Of a stretch of DNA of 64,000 bases, positions 23,824-33,833 are shown in pieces. How positions within the stretch are numbered: the stretch's first letter is position 1; the number at the start of each line of letters is the position of its first letter. This DNA is from RBG-16-66-20 sp036262835. GTDB taxonomy: Bacteria > Pseudomonadota > Gammaproteobacteria > Burkholderiales > SG8-39. The notes below the pieces were generated by a model. That model worked only from the letters and a program-made list of their open reading frames with translations. It ran no database searches and was not told the DNA's origin. Location: the NCBI GenBank assembly GCA_036262835.1, contig DATAID010000104.1, positions 56,206 through 120,205 on the forward strand, in the 5' to 3' direction. A program made the position numbers and the translations under genes.

Positions 23824-25404
23824 GTGCAGGCCTACGACTACATCGTCGTCGGCGCGGGCTCGGCCGGCTGCGTGCTCGCCAACCGCCTCAGCGCCGATCC
23901 TTCGGTCCGCGTCCTGCTCCTTGAAGCGGGGCCGCGCGACACCGATCCCTGGATCCACATTCCGCTCGGCTACGGCAAGCTCTTTAACCGGCGCGACGTC
24001 AACTGGGCCTACGAGTCGGAGCCCGAGCCGACGCTGAACGGCCGGCGCATGTTCACCCCGCGCGGCAAGGTGCTCGGCGGCTCCTCTTCGATCAATGGAC
24101 TGGTCTACATCCGCGGCCAGCCCGAGGACTACGACGGCTGGGAAGTGCCGGGATGGTCCTACGCGGAGCTCCTGCCCTACTTCATCAAGTGCCAGAACCA
24201 GCAGCGCGGCGCCAGCAGCCTGCACGGCGCGGGCGGGCCGATCGGCGTCTCGGACATGGAGCGCCACGAGCTCGCCGACGCGTTCGTCGAGTCGGCGGCC
24301 GCGTGCGGCATCCCGCGCAACACCGATTTCAACGGCGAAGTCCAGGAAGGCACGGGTTACTACCAGTGCACGACCTGGAACGGCCGGCGCTCGAGCACCG
24401 CGGTCGGCTACCTGCGCGAAGCCGAGAAGCGGCCGAATCTCACTGTTTTGACTTCCGCACTTACCCTGAAGGTCTTCTTCAACGGACGAAAAGCGGAAGG
24501 CGTCGAGTACCGAAAAGACGAACGGACTGAAACCGCAAAGGCAAAGCGGGAAGTCATTCTCTGCGGCGGCGCGATCAACTCGCCGCAGCTCCTGCAGCTC
24601 TCCGGCGTCGGGCCGGGCGCGCTCTTGCAGCAGCACGGCATTCCGGTCGTTCATGACGCGCCTGAAGTGGGCGAGGGGCTGCAGGATCACTTCTACGGGC
24701 GCACGTTCTGGCGCTGCAACCGGCCGATCACGCTGAACGACGACATGGCGAGCCTCTTTCGCCAGGCGAAGATCGGCCTGCAGTGGTTTTTGTTTCGTCG
24801 CGGGCCGCTCACGATCGCGGCGGGCTATTCCGCGGCGTTCATTCGCACGCGTCCCGAGCTCAAGCGTCCCGACGCGCAGATCTACTTCATCAATTTCTCG
24901 ACCGCCAAGCGCGGCGGCATCCTGCACCCGTTTTCCGGCTTCACGCTCTCGATCTCGCAGCTGCAGGTCGAGTCGCGCGGCTCGGTGCACCTCAAGTCGG
25001 CCGACCCCGCGGCGCCGCCCGCGATCCGCTACAACTACTTGGCGACCGAGAACGACCGGCGCGTGATGGTCGACGGCATCCGCTGGATCCGCCGCATCGC
25101 CGCCGCGAAGCCGCTCGCCGACTACATCGCGGCCGAGGAATTTCCCGGCCCCAAGGTGCAGACCGACGCGGAGCTCCTCGAGTTTTGCCGCAACAACGGC
25201 GACACGGTCTTCCACCCCACCTCGACCTGCCGCATGGGGACCGACGAGCGCTCGGTCGTCGACTCGCACCTGCGCGTGCGCGGCCTCGAGCGCCTGCGCG
25301 TCGTCGATGCCTCGGTCATGCCGGCGGTCGTGTCGGGCAACACCAACGCTGCCGTCATCGCCATCGCGGAAAAAGCCGCCGACCTGATCGCCAATCCCCG
25401 ATAA
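23824..25404 (+). CDS. GMC family FAD-dependent oxidoreductase
   Basis: The 526-residue protein starts at GTG. The FAD Rossmann motif VVGAGSAGCVLANRLS opens the chain, followed by the GMC signature 1 near GKVLGGSSSINGLVYIRG and signature 2 at GGAINSPQLLQLSGVG. The catalytic region has FHPTSTCRMG and VVSGNTNAAVIAI. Choline dehydrogenase and alkanol dehydrogenases share this architecture. It oxidises an alcohol, passing electrons to the respiratory chain or O2. It ends the MaoC-cyclase-SDR-GMC run. Confidence 0.93.
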   Translation: MQAYDYIVVGAGSAGCVLANRLSADPSVRVLLLEAGPRDTDPWIHIPLGYGKLFNRRDVNWAYESEPEPTLNGRRMFTPRGKVLGGSSSINGLVYIRGQPEDYDGWEVPGWSYAELLPYFIKCQNQQRGASSLHGAGGPIGVSDMERHELADAFVESAAACGIPRNTDFNGEVQEGTGYYQCTTWNGRRSSTAVGYLREAEKRPNLTVLTSALTLKVFFNGRKAEGVEYRKDERTETAKAKREVILCGGAINSPQLLQLSGVGPGALLQQHGIPVVHDAPEVGEGLQDHFYGRTFWRCNRPITLNDDMASLFRQAKIGLQWFLFRRGPLTIAAGYSAAFIRTRPELKRPDAQIYFINFSTAKRGGILHPFSGFTLSISQLQVESRGSVHLKSADPAAPPAIRYNYLATENDRRVMVDGIRWIRRIAAAKPLADYIAAEEFPGPKVQTDAELLEFCRNNGDTVFHPTSTCRMGTDERSVVDSHLRVRGLERLRVVDASVMPAVVSGNTNAAVIAIAEKAADLIANPR

Positions 25405-25423
25405 TCCCGCCTACCCCAAGGGG

Positions 25424-28400
25424 ATGGGACCGATGGCCCGTCGCACGCAAGCGCAGCGCAAGGATTCCGCTCGCGAGCTGAGGGAGGCGCGCGCCCAGCA
25501 GGCCGCCACCGCGGCCATCCTGAAAGTCATCGCGCGCTCGCGCGGCGACGCGCAGCCCGTGTTCGAGGCGATCCAGAAAAGCTGCGAGAAGCTCTTCCGC
25601 GGCTTCCAGATCGGCATCAGCGTCGTGGGCGAGGACGGCCAGCTGCACCTCGGCGCCTATCGCGGCCCCGGCAGGGAGAAGTTCGCGAGCTACTTCCCGA
25701 TGCCGCTCAGCCGCGCCACGGGCGCGGGCTCGGCGATTCTGGGCAAGCGCGTCGTCGAATACGCGGACATGCTGGCCAAGGGGGTCCCGGAGTACGTGCG
25801 CAAGTCCTCGCGCGCCACAGGCACCAGGTCCATCATTTTCGCGCCGATGCTTCGCCAGGGGCGCGGCATTGGCGCGATTTATGTCGCCCGGAATTTCAAG
25901 GGCTCCTTCTCGGCAAAGGAGCGCTCGCTGCTCAAGACCTTCGCCGACCAGGCGGTGATCGCGATCGAGAATGTGCGCCTGTTCAACGAGACGAAAGAGG
26001 CGCTCGAGCGGCAGACCGCGACAAGCGAGGTGCTGAAGACCATCAGCCGCTCGACCTTCGATCTGAACGCCGTCCTTCAGGTCCTGATCGAAAACGCGAC
26101 GCGGCTTGCGGGCGCCCATCAGGGGTTCATCTTCAGGTTCGACGGCAAGCTCGCGCGCCTCGCGTACTCCTACAACGCGCCGCCTGCGTACAGGGAGCAT
26201 ATCGAGGCGCAAGGCGGGTTTGGGCCGGGGCGCGGCGGCCTTGTGTCCCGTGTGCTGCTCGAGCGCCGTACCGTCCACATCGTGGACGCCACGGCCGATC
26301 CGGAATTCACGTTGCACGAGGCGCAGCGCCTCGGCGGTTTTCGCTCGATGCTGGGCGTGCCGATGATGCGCGAGGGAAACCTCATCGGTGTCATCGCGAT
26401 GTGGACGACCGAGGTGAGGCCGTTCTCGGAAAAGCAGATCGAGCTCGTCTCCACCTTCGCCGACCAGGCGGTGATCGCGATCGAGAACGTGCGCCTGTTC
26501 AACGAGACCAAGGAGGCGCTCGAGCGGCAGACGGGGACGGCCGAGGTTCTTCGCGTCATCTCGCAAAACCCGACGGACACCCAGCCCGTATTCGACGCCA
26601 TTCTCGAGAGGGCGACCGCGCTTTGCGGGGCCGAAACGGGCCTGCTTTTCAGCTATGCAGACGGTGCCTATCAGGCGCTCGCGCTGCGTATTCCCAATCC
26701 AGCGTTCGCCGCGAGCTTCCGGCAGCCGCGCAAGCCCTCGCCCGAGAGCAACTCCGGTCTGGGGCGCCTGGTGCGCGAGAGGCGCGCCGTGCACATTCCC
26801 GACATCCTGGAGGACGCCGCGACCGCCGCAGGCGACCCGATCCGCATGAACTCGGTGGAAGGCGGCGTACGCGCTTGGTTGGGCGCTCCCTTGCTCAAGG
26901 ACGGAATGCTGGTGGGAGCGATTGTCATCTACAGCACACAGCCGCGCGCATTCGCAGAGCAGCACGTCAAGCTGCTGCAAACCTTCGCGGACCAGGCGGT
27001 AATCGCAACCGAGAATGTGCGCCTGTTCAACGAGACGAAACAGGCGCTCGAGCGGCAGACAGCGACAGCGGAGATTCTCAGGGTCATCAGCGGGTCGCCG
27101 GACGATGTACAGCCGGTGCTCGAGGCTGTCGTCGACAGCGCGGCCCGGCTCTGCGACGCCAAGGACGTCCTCCTGTTGCTGAAAGAAGGGGACGAACTGC
27201 GCTATCGCGCGCACCGCGGCGAGATTGCACCGGCGGTGCCGATGGGCGCCGCAAGGCGCATCAGCCGGGACTGGAGCGCCGGACGCTGCGCGGCCGATGC
27301 CCGTCAGCTTCATATTCACGACATCACCGCCGAACCCGACGAGTACCCTGATGGCGCGCAAATGGGCGCGCGCGCCGGATATCGCACCGTGCTCGGGACG
27401 CCTTTGCTGCGGGAGGGCATCGTTCTCGGGGTCATCCTGATGCGGCGTGCCGAAGTGAGGCCCTTCGAGACCCGGCAGATCGAGCTCATCAATACCTTCG
27501 CCGACCAGGCGGTGATCGCGATCGAGAACGTGCGCCTCTTTAACGAGACGAAGGAAGCGCTCGAGCGGCAGACGGCGACGGCGGACATCCTCAGGGTGAT
27601 CGGCAGCTCGCCGACCGACGTCCAGCCGGTATTCGAGGCGATCGTGCAAAGCGGGCTGGCGCTCTTTCCCGAAGCCACGGTCGGCGTGGCGCTGCCCGAT
27701 GGCAAGCAAATGAGAATGGCGGCCCTCGCGAACCGGGATCCGGCGATCGCCGCGGCGACGAGAGCCCGGTTCCCCATCGAGCTGAGCCGGGAATACCTGC
27801 ATGGCGCGGCGCTGCTCGATGCGCGGGTCGTCGATATTCCGGATGCGACCCTCGTCCAGCAAGGCGACTTCCCGGCCGGTGTCGCGAATTTTCTCGCGAG
27901 CGGCAACCGGGCCATCACGGTGATGCCGATGGTGCGCGGCGATCGTGCGATCGGCACGATCAGCGTTACCCGTCGCAGCCCCGGCCCTTTGAGCGAAAAG
28001 CAGATGGCATTGCTGCGCACCTTCGCCGACCAGGCGGTGATCGCGATCGAGAACGTGCGCCTCTTTAACGAGACGAAGGAGGCGCTCGAGCGGCAGACCG
28101 CAACGGCAGAAATCCTCAAAGTGATCGCGGGCTCGCCCGCGGATGTTCAGCCGGTGTTCGACTCGATCGTCGAGAGCGCAGCCCGCCTGTTCGGGCGCAG
28201 GGCGATCTTGCGCACGGTCGAAGGCAGCGTGCTTCGTCTTAGAGCGTACCGGGCCGCCCGTGGATCGAAGTTCGTGCCGGCCGACGCGATCCCCATCGAC
28301 CGGGACAGCCTGGTCGGAACAGTGGCGTTGGATGCCAGGGCCTGTCAGTTTTCGGACGCGCAGGCTCCCGATGCGCCGCCTTACGCCCGCACGCGCGCCC

Positions 28401-31400
28401 ATGAATGGGACTACCGCGCCAATGCGGCGGTGCCGCTCATGCGAGGCGCGACCGTCATCGGCGTGATTTCGATGATTTCATCGGAAGTCGGCGTTCTGTC
28501 CGACAAGCAACTCGCGCTCGTCGCTGCCTTCGCCGACCAGGCGGTGATCGCGATCGAGAACGTGCGCCTGTTCAACGAGACCAAAGAATCGCTCGAGCGG
28601 CAGACGGCTACGGCCGAGATTCTCCGGGTGATCGCGAGCTCGCCCTCGGACGTGCAGCCGGTGTTCGATGCGATCGCGGGAAGCGCGAAGCGGCTCCTCG
28701 CCGGACATGCGGCCGTGGTCGCGCGCCGCAACGGCGACATGCTCGAGCTGGCGGCCTATACCTCCACAGGCGAAGCGGGGGACGCGGCGCTGAAAAAATT
28801 GCTCCCGGTAAAGATTACCGGGCAGGGACATTCGGGCAAGGCCATTCTGACCGGAGCGCCGGTCCTGGTGGCCGACGTCGAGACCGATCCAGATTATTCG
28901 GAGGGATTCCGGGTCAACGCCCGCGCCCGGGGATTTCGCAGCGTGGTGAGCGTGCCGATGCTGCGCGAGGGCGAGCCGATCGGGGTCATCTCCGTCTACC
29001 GTCCCGTGCCTGGCAAGTTCAGCGAGCACCAGACCAGCCTGCTCAAGACCTTCGCCGACCAGGCGGTGATCGCGATCGAGAACGTGCGCCTGTTCAACGA
29101 AACGAAGGAGGCGCTCGAGCGGCAGACAGCGACGGCCGACGTCTTGGCGGCGATATCCGGTGCTCAGACCAATGTTGACCCTGTGTTCCGCGCTATCGCG
29201 CGCAACGCGCAGCGCCTTTGCAACGCTGTCGTATGCAATGTGCTCCGCTATGACGGCGAGCTGCTGCACGTCGCGGCTTCCCACGGGTTTTCGCCGGCTG
29301 ACGAGCAGAAGCTTCGCGAGAAGTATCCGGTAAAGGCGGGAGATGCGTCGGTGCTTTCCGGGCGCGTGATCGCCACCAGGCAAATTGAGCATATCTACGA
29401 TGCGCAGGCGGAGCCCGGCTATGACCATGCGCATGCCAGGCAAGGGGCTGGATGGCGACGCATGCTCGGCGTGCCGCTGCTGCGTGACGATGTGCCGCTC
29501 GGGGTCATTGTTGTAGCGTGGAGCGAACCGGGCAGGATTCCCGACGCGGAAATCGACCTGCTCAAAACGTTTGCCGCACAGGCGTCGATTGCGATAGAGA
29601 ACGTGCGCCTGTTCAACGAGACGAAGGAATCGCTTGCGCAGCAGACGGCGACCGCAGACATCCTGCGCGTCATCGGCGGCTCGATAACAGAAACGAAGCC
29701 GGTCTTCGAAGCCATCGTGAAGAGCTGTCACTCGTTGTTCGGCGTCGGTCAGGTCAGCCTGAGGCTTGTGCAGGACGGCAGGCTGAAGCGGCAGGCGAGC
29801 GTCGGCGAAACGAGCGAGGAAGTGCCGATCGACCGCGACAGCGCCGCCGGCACCTGCGTGCTCGAGCGGAAGCTCATCCATCTTCCGGACCTGGAGAAGG
29901 CGCTCGACCGTTTCCCGGGCATCCGGAACCTCGGGTTGAAGCGCGGCTATCACTCGGGGATCTATACGCCCCTGCTGCGCGCAGGCGAGGCGATCGGGAC
30001 GATCTCCGTGCTGCGCGTGCAAGCCGGCGCCTTCAGCGACAAGGAGGCCTCGCTTCTCCAGACCTTCGCCGACCAGGCGGTGATCGCGATCGAGAACGTG
30101 CGCCTCTTCAACGAAACCAAAGAGGCGCTGGAGCGGCAGACGGCGACGGCGGAGATCCTCAGAGTCATTGCAAGGTCGCCTACGGACGTCCAGCCGGTGT
30201 TCGACGTCATCGTGGAAAGCGCGGTGAAGCTTTGCGGCGCGCGCTTCGGGCGCGTCTACCGGTACGACGGGTCGGTGATCTACATGGTTGCGTCGCACGG
30301 GTTGAGCAGCACGGGTCTGGGGACCGTGCAGGGCGTATTCCCGCGACCCGCGACGCAGGACACGATCGCAGGGCAGGTGATTCTGTCCAAGCAGCCGTAC
30401 TTCGTGAAGGACATCGAGGAGGATGCCTCGGTACCTCCGCTGTCTCGACAGATGATCGAGTCGCTGCAGACGCGCAGCCAGGTCACGATCCCCATGATGG
30501 GCGCGGGCGAGCCGATCGGGGCGTTCACCATGGGCTGGGCGCAGCCGAACGGCTTCGATGACCAGCAGGTTGCGCTACTACAGACCTTCGCCGACCAGGC
30601 GGTGATCGCAATCGAGAACGTGCGTTTGTTCAACGAGACGAAGGAAGCGCTCGAGCGGCAGACCGCGACGGCGGAAATCCTGAGAGTGATCAGCAGTTCG
30701 CCGACAGACGTGCGACCGGTGTTCGATGCGATCGTCAACAGCGGCGTCAGGCTCTTCGCCGGCGCCGGCGTATTCATTGGAATCGTGCATGGCCAAGACC
30801 TGGTTTGCGAGGCGGCCGCGGGCGCTGGCGTCTCTCCGGTCGGACTGAGCGTGCCCGTGACGCGCGAGAGCGCGGGCGGGACGGCGATCCTCGAGCGCAG
30901 GGTGGTGAACGTGCGCGACACGGAGGCGCCCGATGCACCGCTGCACGCGCGCGAGAACGCGCGGCGCATCGACATCCGCTCGATGATCCACTGCCCGATG
31001 TTCCGCGAAGGCGAGGCAATCGGCACCGTCGGCGTGATCAAGCGCGAGCCGGGCGGGCTGGACGACAAGCAGCTCGCGCTCCTCAAGACCTTCGCCGACC
31101 AGGCGGTGATCGCAATCGAGAACGTGCGCCTGTTCAAGGAATTGCAGCAGCGCGAAGAAGCGCTGACGAAATCGGTGGGACAGCTCACGGCGCTCGGTGA
31201 AGTGGGCCAGGCGCTCAGCTCCACGCTCGAGCTCGACAAGGTGTTGAAGACGATCGTCGAGCGCGCGGTGAAGCTGACGGGCCTCGATGGCGGCTCGATC
31301 TACGAGTACGACGAGGCGGCGCAGCAGTTCAGCCTGCAGGCGGCCGAGAACATGAAGGAGGAGCTGGTGAGGGCGGTGCGCGAGACGCCGGTGAAGAAGG

Positions 31401-32404
31401 GCGAGGGGGCGATCGGTCGCTCGGCCGAGACGCTCGAGCCGGTGCAGATCGCCGACATCGCCGACGAGAGCTATGGCGGCCGGCGCAAGGAGCTCCTCAT
31501 CCGCGCCGGCTACCGCGCGATCCTCGCCGTGCCGCTTCTGCGCGAAGGCCAGCTGCTTGGCGCGCTGCAGGTCTTTCGCGGGACGCCGGGCGAGTTCGCG
31601 CCCGAGGTGGTCGAGCTGCTCAAGACCTTCGCCACGCAGTCGGCGATGGCGATCCAGAACGCGCGCCTTTTCCGCGAGATCGCGGAAAAGGGCAGGGAGC
31701 TCGAGGTGGCGAGCCGGCACAAGTCGCAGTTCCTCGCCTCCATGAGCCACGAGCTGAGGACACCGCTGAATGCGATCCTCGGCTTCAACGAGATGATCCT
31801 GGGCGAGGTGTACGGCCCGGTGCCGGCGGAGATGAAGGAGCCGCTCACCGACATCCAGACGAGCGGCAAGCACCTGCTGCGCCTCATCAACAACGTGCTC
31901 GACCTCGCCAAGATCGAAGCCGGCCGCATGGAGCTCGCCCTCGGCGATTACTCGGTGCAGGACACCGTCGAAAGCGTGCGCTCGACCTTGCGGCCGCTCG
32001 CGGCGGAGAAGGGCCTGGAGTTCCTCGCGAGCGTTCCCGTGGATCTTCCACTCGCCTACGGCGACGCGGGCCGGATCACCCAGTGCCTGATGAACCTCGC
32101 GGGCAACTCGCTCAAATTCACCAAGCAGGGCAAGGTGGAGATCGCGGTCACGCAGGCGAACGGCACGCTCACCTTCCGCGTCTCCGATACCGGCGTCGGC
32201 ATCCCGGCCGACAAGATCGGCAGCCTCTTCACCGAGTTCAAGCAGACCGACGCGACCATCGCGAGCGAGTACGGCGGCACCGGCCTCGGTCTCTCCATCA
32301 GCAAGAAGTTCGTCGAGATGCACGGCGGGCGCATCTGGGTCGAGAGCGAGCCGGGACGGGGTTCCTCCTTTATCTTTGAACTGCCTTTGAGAGTGAAAGC
32401 ATGA
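25424..32404 (+). CDS. Giant soluble histidine kinase with twelve tandem GAF domains
   Basis: The 2326-residue protein has no signal peptide or membrane helix. Eleven GAF units each end in a FADQAVIAIENVRLF-type helix (at residues about 172, 344, 520, 691, 866, 1035, 1209, 1382, 1547, 1721 and 1889), and a twelfth ends near 2068 (FATQSAMAIQNARLF). Each repeat is about 165-179 residues. A linker follows most (NETKEALERQTATAEILRVI). Then come HisKA with His2109 in SMSHELRTPLN and HATPase_c with GNSLKF, DTGVGIP and GGTGLGLSISKK. GAF domains bind small ligands or sense redox. The start is ATG 25424 or in-frame ATG 25433. The overlapping response regulator is its likely target. Confidence 0.93.
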   Translation: MGPMARRTQAQRKDSARELREARAQQAATAAILKVIARSRGDAQPVFEAIQKSCEKLFRGFQIGISVVGEDGQLHLGAYRGPGREKFASYFPMPLSRATGAGSAILGKRVVEYADMLAKGVPEYVRKSSRATGTRSIIFAPMLRQGRGIGAIYVARNFKGSFSAKERSLLKTFADQAVIAIENVRLFNETKEALERQTATSEVLKTISRSTFDLNAVLQVLIENATRLAGAHQGFIFRFDGKLARLAYSYNAPPAYREHIEAQGGFGPGRGGLVSRVLLERRTVHIVDATADPEFTLHEAQRLGGFRSMLGVPMMREGNLIGVIAMWTTEVRPFSEKQIELVSTFADQAVIAIENVRLFNETKEALERQTGTAEVLRVISQNPTDTQPVFDAILERATALCGAETGLLFSYADGAYQALALRIPNPAFAASFRQPRKPSPESNSGLGRLVRERRAVHIPDILEDAATAAGDPIRMNSVEGGVRAWLGAPLLKDGMLVGAIVIYSTQPRAFAEQHVKLLQTFADQAVIATENVRLFNETKQALERQTATAEILRVISGSPDDVQPVLEAVVDSAARLCDAKDVLLLLKEGDELRYRAHRGEIAPAVPMGAARRISRDWSAGRCAADARQLHIHDITAEPDEYPDGAQMGARAGYRTVLGTPLLREGIVLGVILMRRAEVRPFETRQIELINTFADQAVIAIENVRLFNETKEALERQTATADILRVIGSSPTDVQPVFEAIVQSGLALFPEATVGVALPDGKQMRMAALANRDPAIAAATRARFPIELSREYLHGAALLDARVVDIPDATLVQQGDFPAGVANFLASGNRAITVMPMVRGDRAIGTISVTRRSPGPLSEKQMALLRTFADQAVIAIENVRLFNETKEALERQTATAEILKVIAGSPADVQPVFDSIVESAARLFGRRAILRTVEGSVLRLRAYRAARGSKFVPADAIPIDRDSLVGTVALDARACQFSDAQAPDAPPYARTRAHEWDYRANAAVPLMRGATVIGVISMISSEVGVLSDKQLALVAAFADQAVIAIENVRLFNETKESLERQTATAEILRVIASSPSDVQPVFDAIAGSAKRLLAGHAAVVARRNGDMLELAAYTSTGEAGDAALKKLLPVKITGQGHSGKAILTGAPVLVADVETDPDYSEGFRVNARARGFRSVVSVPMLREGEPIGVISVYRPVPGKFSEHQTSLLKTFADQAVIAIENVRLFNETKEALERQTATADVLAAISGAQTNVDPVFRAIARNAQRLCNAVVCNVLRYDGELLHVAASHGFSPADEQKLREKYPVKAGDASVLSGRVIATRQIEHIYDAQAEPGYDHAHARQGAGWRRMLGVPLLRDDVPLGVIVVAWSEPGRIPDAEIDLLKTFAAQASIAIENVRLFNETKESLAQQTATADILRVIGGSITETKPVFEAIVKSCHSLFGVGQVSLRLVQDGRLKRQASVGETSEEVPIDRDSAAGTCVLERKLIHLPDLEKALDRFPGIRNLGLKRGYHSGIYTPLLRAGEAIGTISVLRVQAGAFSDKEASLLQTFADQAVIAIENVRLFNETKEALERQTATAEILRVIARSPTDVQPVFDVIVESAVKLCGARFGRVYRYDGSVIYMVASHGLSSTGLGTVQGVFPRPATQDTIAGQVILSKQPYFVKDIEEDASVPPLSRQMIESLQTRSQVTIPMMGAGEPIGAFTMGWAQPNGFDDQQVALLQTFADQAVIAIENVRLFNETKEALERQTATAEILRVISSSPTDVRPVFDAIVNSGVRLFAGAGVFIGIVHGQDLVCEAAAGAGVSPVGLSVPVTRESAGGTAILERRVVNVRDTEAPDAPLHARENARRIDIRSMIHCPMFREGEAIGTVGVIKREPGGLDDKQLALLKTFADQAVIAIENVRLFKELQQREEALTKSVGQLTALGEVGQALSSTLELDKVLKTIVERAVKLTGLDGGSIYEYDEAAQQFSLQAAENMKEELVRAVRETPVKKGEGAIGRSAETLEPVQIADIADESYGGRRKELLIRAGYRAILAVPLLREGQLLGALQVFRGTPGEFAPEVVELLKTFATQSAMAIQNARLFREIAEKGRELEVASRHKSQFLASMSHELRTPLNAILGFNEMILGEVYGPVPAEMKEPLTDIQTSGKHLLRLINNVLDLAKIEAGRMELALGDYSVQDTVESVRSTLRPLAAEKGLEFLASVPVDLPLAYGDAGRITQCLMNLAGNSLKFTKQGKVEIAVTQANGTLTFRVSDTGVGIPADKIGSLFTEFKQTDATIASEYGGTGLGLSISKKFVEMHGGRIWVESEPGRGSSFIFELPLRVKA
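25937..31134 (+). repeat. Eleven near-identical GAF-linker DNA repeats inside the kinase gene
   Basis: Copies begin at 25937, 26453, 26981, 27494, 28019, 28526, 29048, 29567, 30062, 30584 and 31088. Each carries a core matching ACCTTCGCCGACCAGGCGGT and about 60 further bases. The first 44 bases are identical in five copies and one base different in two. Copy 29567 is the most diverged. The 31625 unit is a remote twelfth copy. Intervals vary from 495 to 528 bases. Confidence 0.95.
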
Positions 32405-32775
32405 CGGCGAAAACGATCCTGTACGTCGAAGACAACGAGATGAACCGCAAGATCGTGCGCGCGCTCCTCAAGGCGACGACATACGAGCTCGTCGAGGCGT
32501 TCGACGGCGAGGCGGGCGTGGCCAAGGCGCTCGAGGTGAAGCCCGACCTCATCCTCATGGACGTGCAGCTGCCGAAGATGTCCGGCATCGACGCGACGCG
32601 AAAGCTGCGCAGCGAAGCGGCGACGGCGAATACCCCCATCCTCGTCATTACTTCCTTCGCGCTTTCGGGCGACGAGCAAAAGGCGCTGCAGGCGGGTGCC
32701 ACGGGCTACATGGCCAAGCCCTACAGCCCCATGGACCTCCTCGGCCGAATCCGTAAACTGGTGCCCGAAACCTGA
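32401..32775 (+). CDS. Single-domain response regulator (receiver)
   Basis: The 124-residue receiver has the acidic pair E10-D11 in YVEDNEMN, phospho-acceptor Asp54 in LILMDVQLPKM, the Thr/Ser switch in VITSFALS and the Lys in GYMAKPYS. No output domain follows, so it acts by protein contact as in CheY or Spo0F-type relays. The ATG overlaps the kinase stop (ATGA), giving one receiver per kinase by coupling. It is the cognate partner of the GAF kinase. Confidence 0.95.
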   Translation: MTAKTILYVEDNEMNRKIVRALLKATTYELVEAFDGEAGVAKALEVKPDLILMDVQLPKMSGIDATRKLRSEAATANTPILVITSFALSGDEQKALQAGATGYMAKPYSPMDLLGRIRKLVPET

Positions 32776-32786
32776 CAGAAAAACCC

Positions 32787-33833
32787 ATGAGAAAAAAGAA
32801 ACTAGGCGCAAGCCCGCTGGAGGTGAGCGAGATCTGCCTCGGCACCATGACCTGGGGCGAGCAGAATTCGGAGGCCGAGGCGCATGCGCAGATCGACTGG
32901 GCGCTCGAGCACGGCATCAATTTCATCGACACGGCGGAGATGTACCCGGTGCCGCCGGCGCAGCGCACGCAGGGCACGACCGAGAAGATCCTCGGCGGCT
33001 GGCTCGTCAAAAACAAGGCGAAGCGCGACAAGGTCATCGTCGCTTCCAAGATCGCCGGGCCCGGGCGGCGCGACTGGATCCGCAATGGCGAGAACCACGT
33101 CACCAGGAAGACGATTCCTTGGGCGATCGAAGACAGCCTGAAGCGCCTGCAGACCGACTACCTCGACTTGTATCAAATTCATTGGCCGGAGCGCTATGTG
33201 CCCGCGTTCGGCGCGTGGCAATACGATCCGTCGAAGGAGCGCGAGGCGACGCCGATCCTCGAGCAGGTCGAAGGCATGGCCGCGGCGATCAAGGCGGGAA
33301 AGATCCGCGCCTACGGGCTTTCGAATGAAACCGCCTTCGGCCTGTGCGAATTCACGCGCGTGGCGAAGGAGGCCGGGCTGCCGCCGCCCGCCTCGGTGCA
33401 GAACGGCTACAGCCTCCTCAACCGCCTCTTCGACGGCGATCCGGCCGAGGCGAGCCGGATGGTGAACGTGCCGCTGCTCGCTTATTCGCCGCTGGCCATG
33501 GGCCTGTTGACAGGGAAGATGAAAGCGAAGCCCTGGCCGAAGGAAGCGCGGCTGGAGAAATTCCCGGACTTCGGCGAGCGCTACAAGCGCCCGCGTGCGC
33601 TGGAAGCCGCCGCGCGCTACCAGGCGCTCGCGGAAAAGCACGGCGTCCCGCTCGCCGGCATCGCGCTCGGCTTCGTGATGAAGCGTTTTTTCGTCGCTTC
33701 GACGATCATCGGCGCCACTTCCCTCAAGCAGCTGGAAGAGCTGTCGAAGTATTTCGAATTGAATCTGTCCGAAGGAATCAAGAAGGAAATCGAGGAAATA
33801 AACCTGGCCTTCCCGAGCCCCTGCGCGCAGTAG
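32787..33833 (+). CDS. tas: Aldo/keto reductase (Tas-like)
   Basis: The 348-residue TIM-barrel enzyme has the AKR tetrad: Asp in NFIDTAEMYPVPP, Tyr in that same segment, Lys in VIVASKIAGPGRRDW and His in DLYQIHWPERYV. It also carries the C-terminal NADPH-binding TIIGATSLKQLEE. It begins MRKKKLGASPLEVSEICLGTM, as E. coli Tas does. It reduces aldehydes or ketones using NADPH; the physiological substrate of Tas is unknown. It is 11 bases after the response regulator and one base before the DUF3301 gene. Confidence 0.88.
   Translation: MRKKKLGASPLEVSEICLGTMTWGEQNSEAEAHAQIDWALEHGINFIDTAEMYPVPPAQRTQGTTEKILGGWLVKNKAKRDKVIVASKIAGPGRRDWIRNGENHVTRKTIPWAIEDSLKRLQTDYLDLYQIHWPERYVPAFGAWQYDPSKEREATPILEQVEGMAAAIKAGKIRAYGLSNETAFGLCEFTRVAKEAGLPPPASVQNGYSLLNRLFDGDPAEASRMVNVPLLAYSPLAMGLLTGKMKAKPWPKEARLEKFPDFGERYKRPRALEAAARYQALAEKHGVPLAGIALGFVMKRFFVASTIIGATSLKQLEELSKYFELNLSEGIKKEIEEINLAFPSPCAQ

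Noticed and set aside
25355..28402. Reverse-strand open frame of about 1000 codons over the GAF kinase
   Set aside because: It mirrors the GAF repeats in antisense, is rich in Arg, His and Asp, has no ribosome site, and arises because the high-GC repeat array lacks stops on the other strand.
25424..32404. GAF array as a mis-assembly of one repeat
   Set aside because: The GAF cores between linkers are clearly different from each other, so they are not collapsed or duplicated reads; exact copy number still depends on assembly quality.
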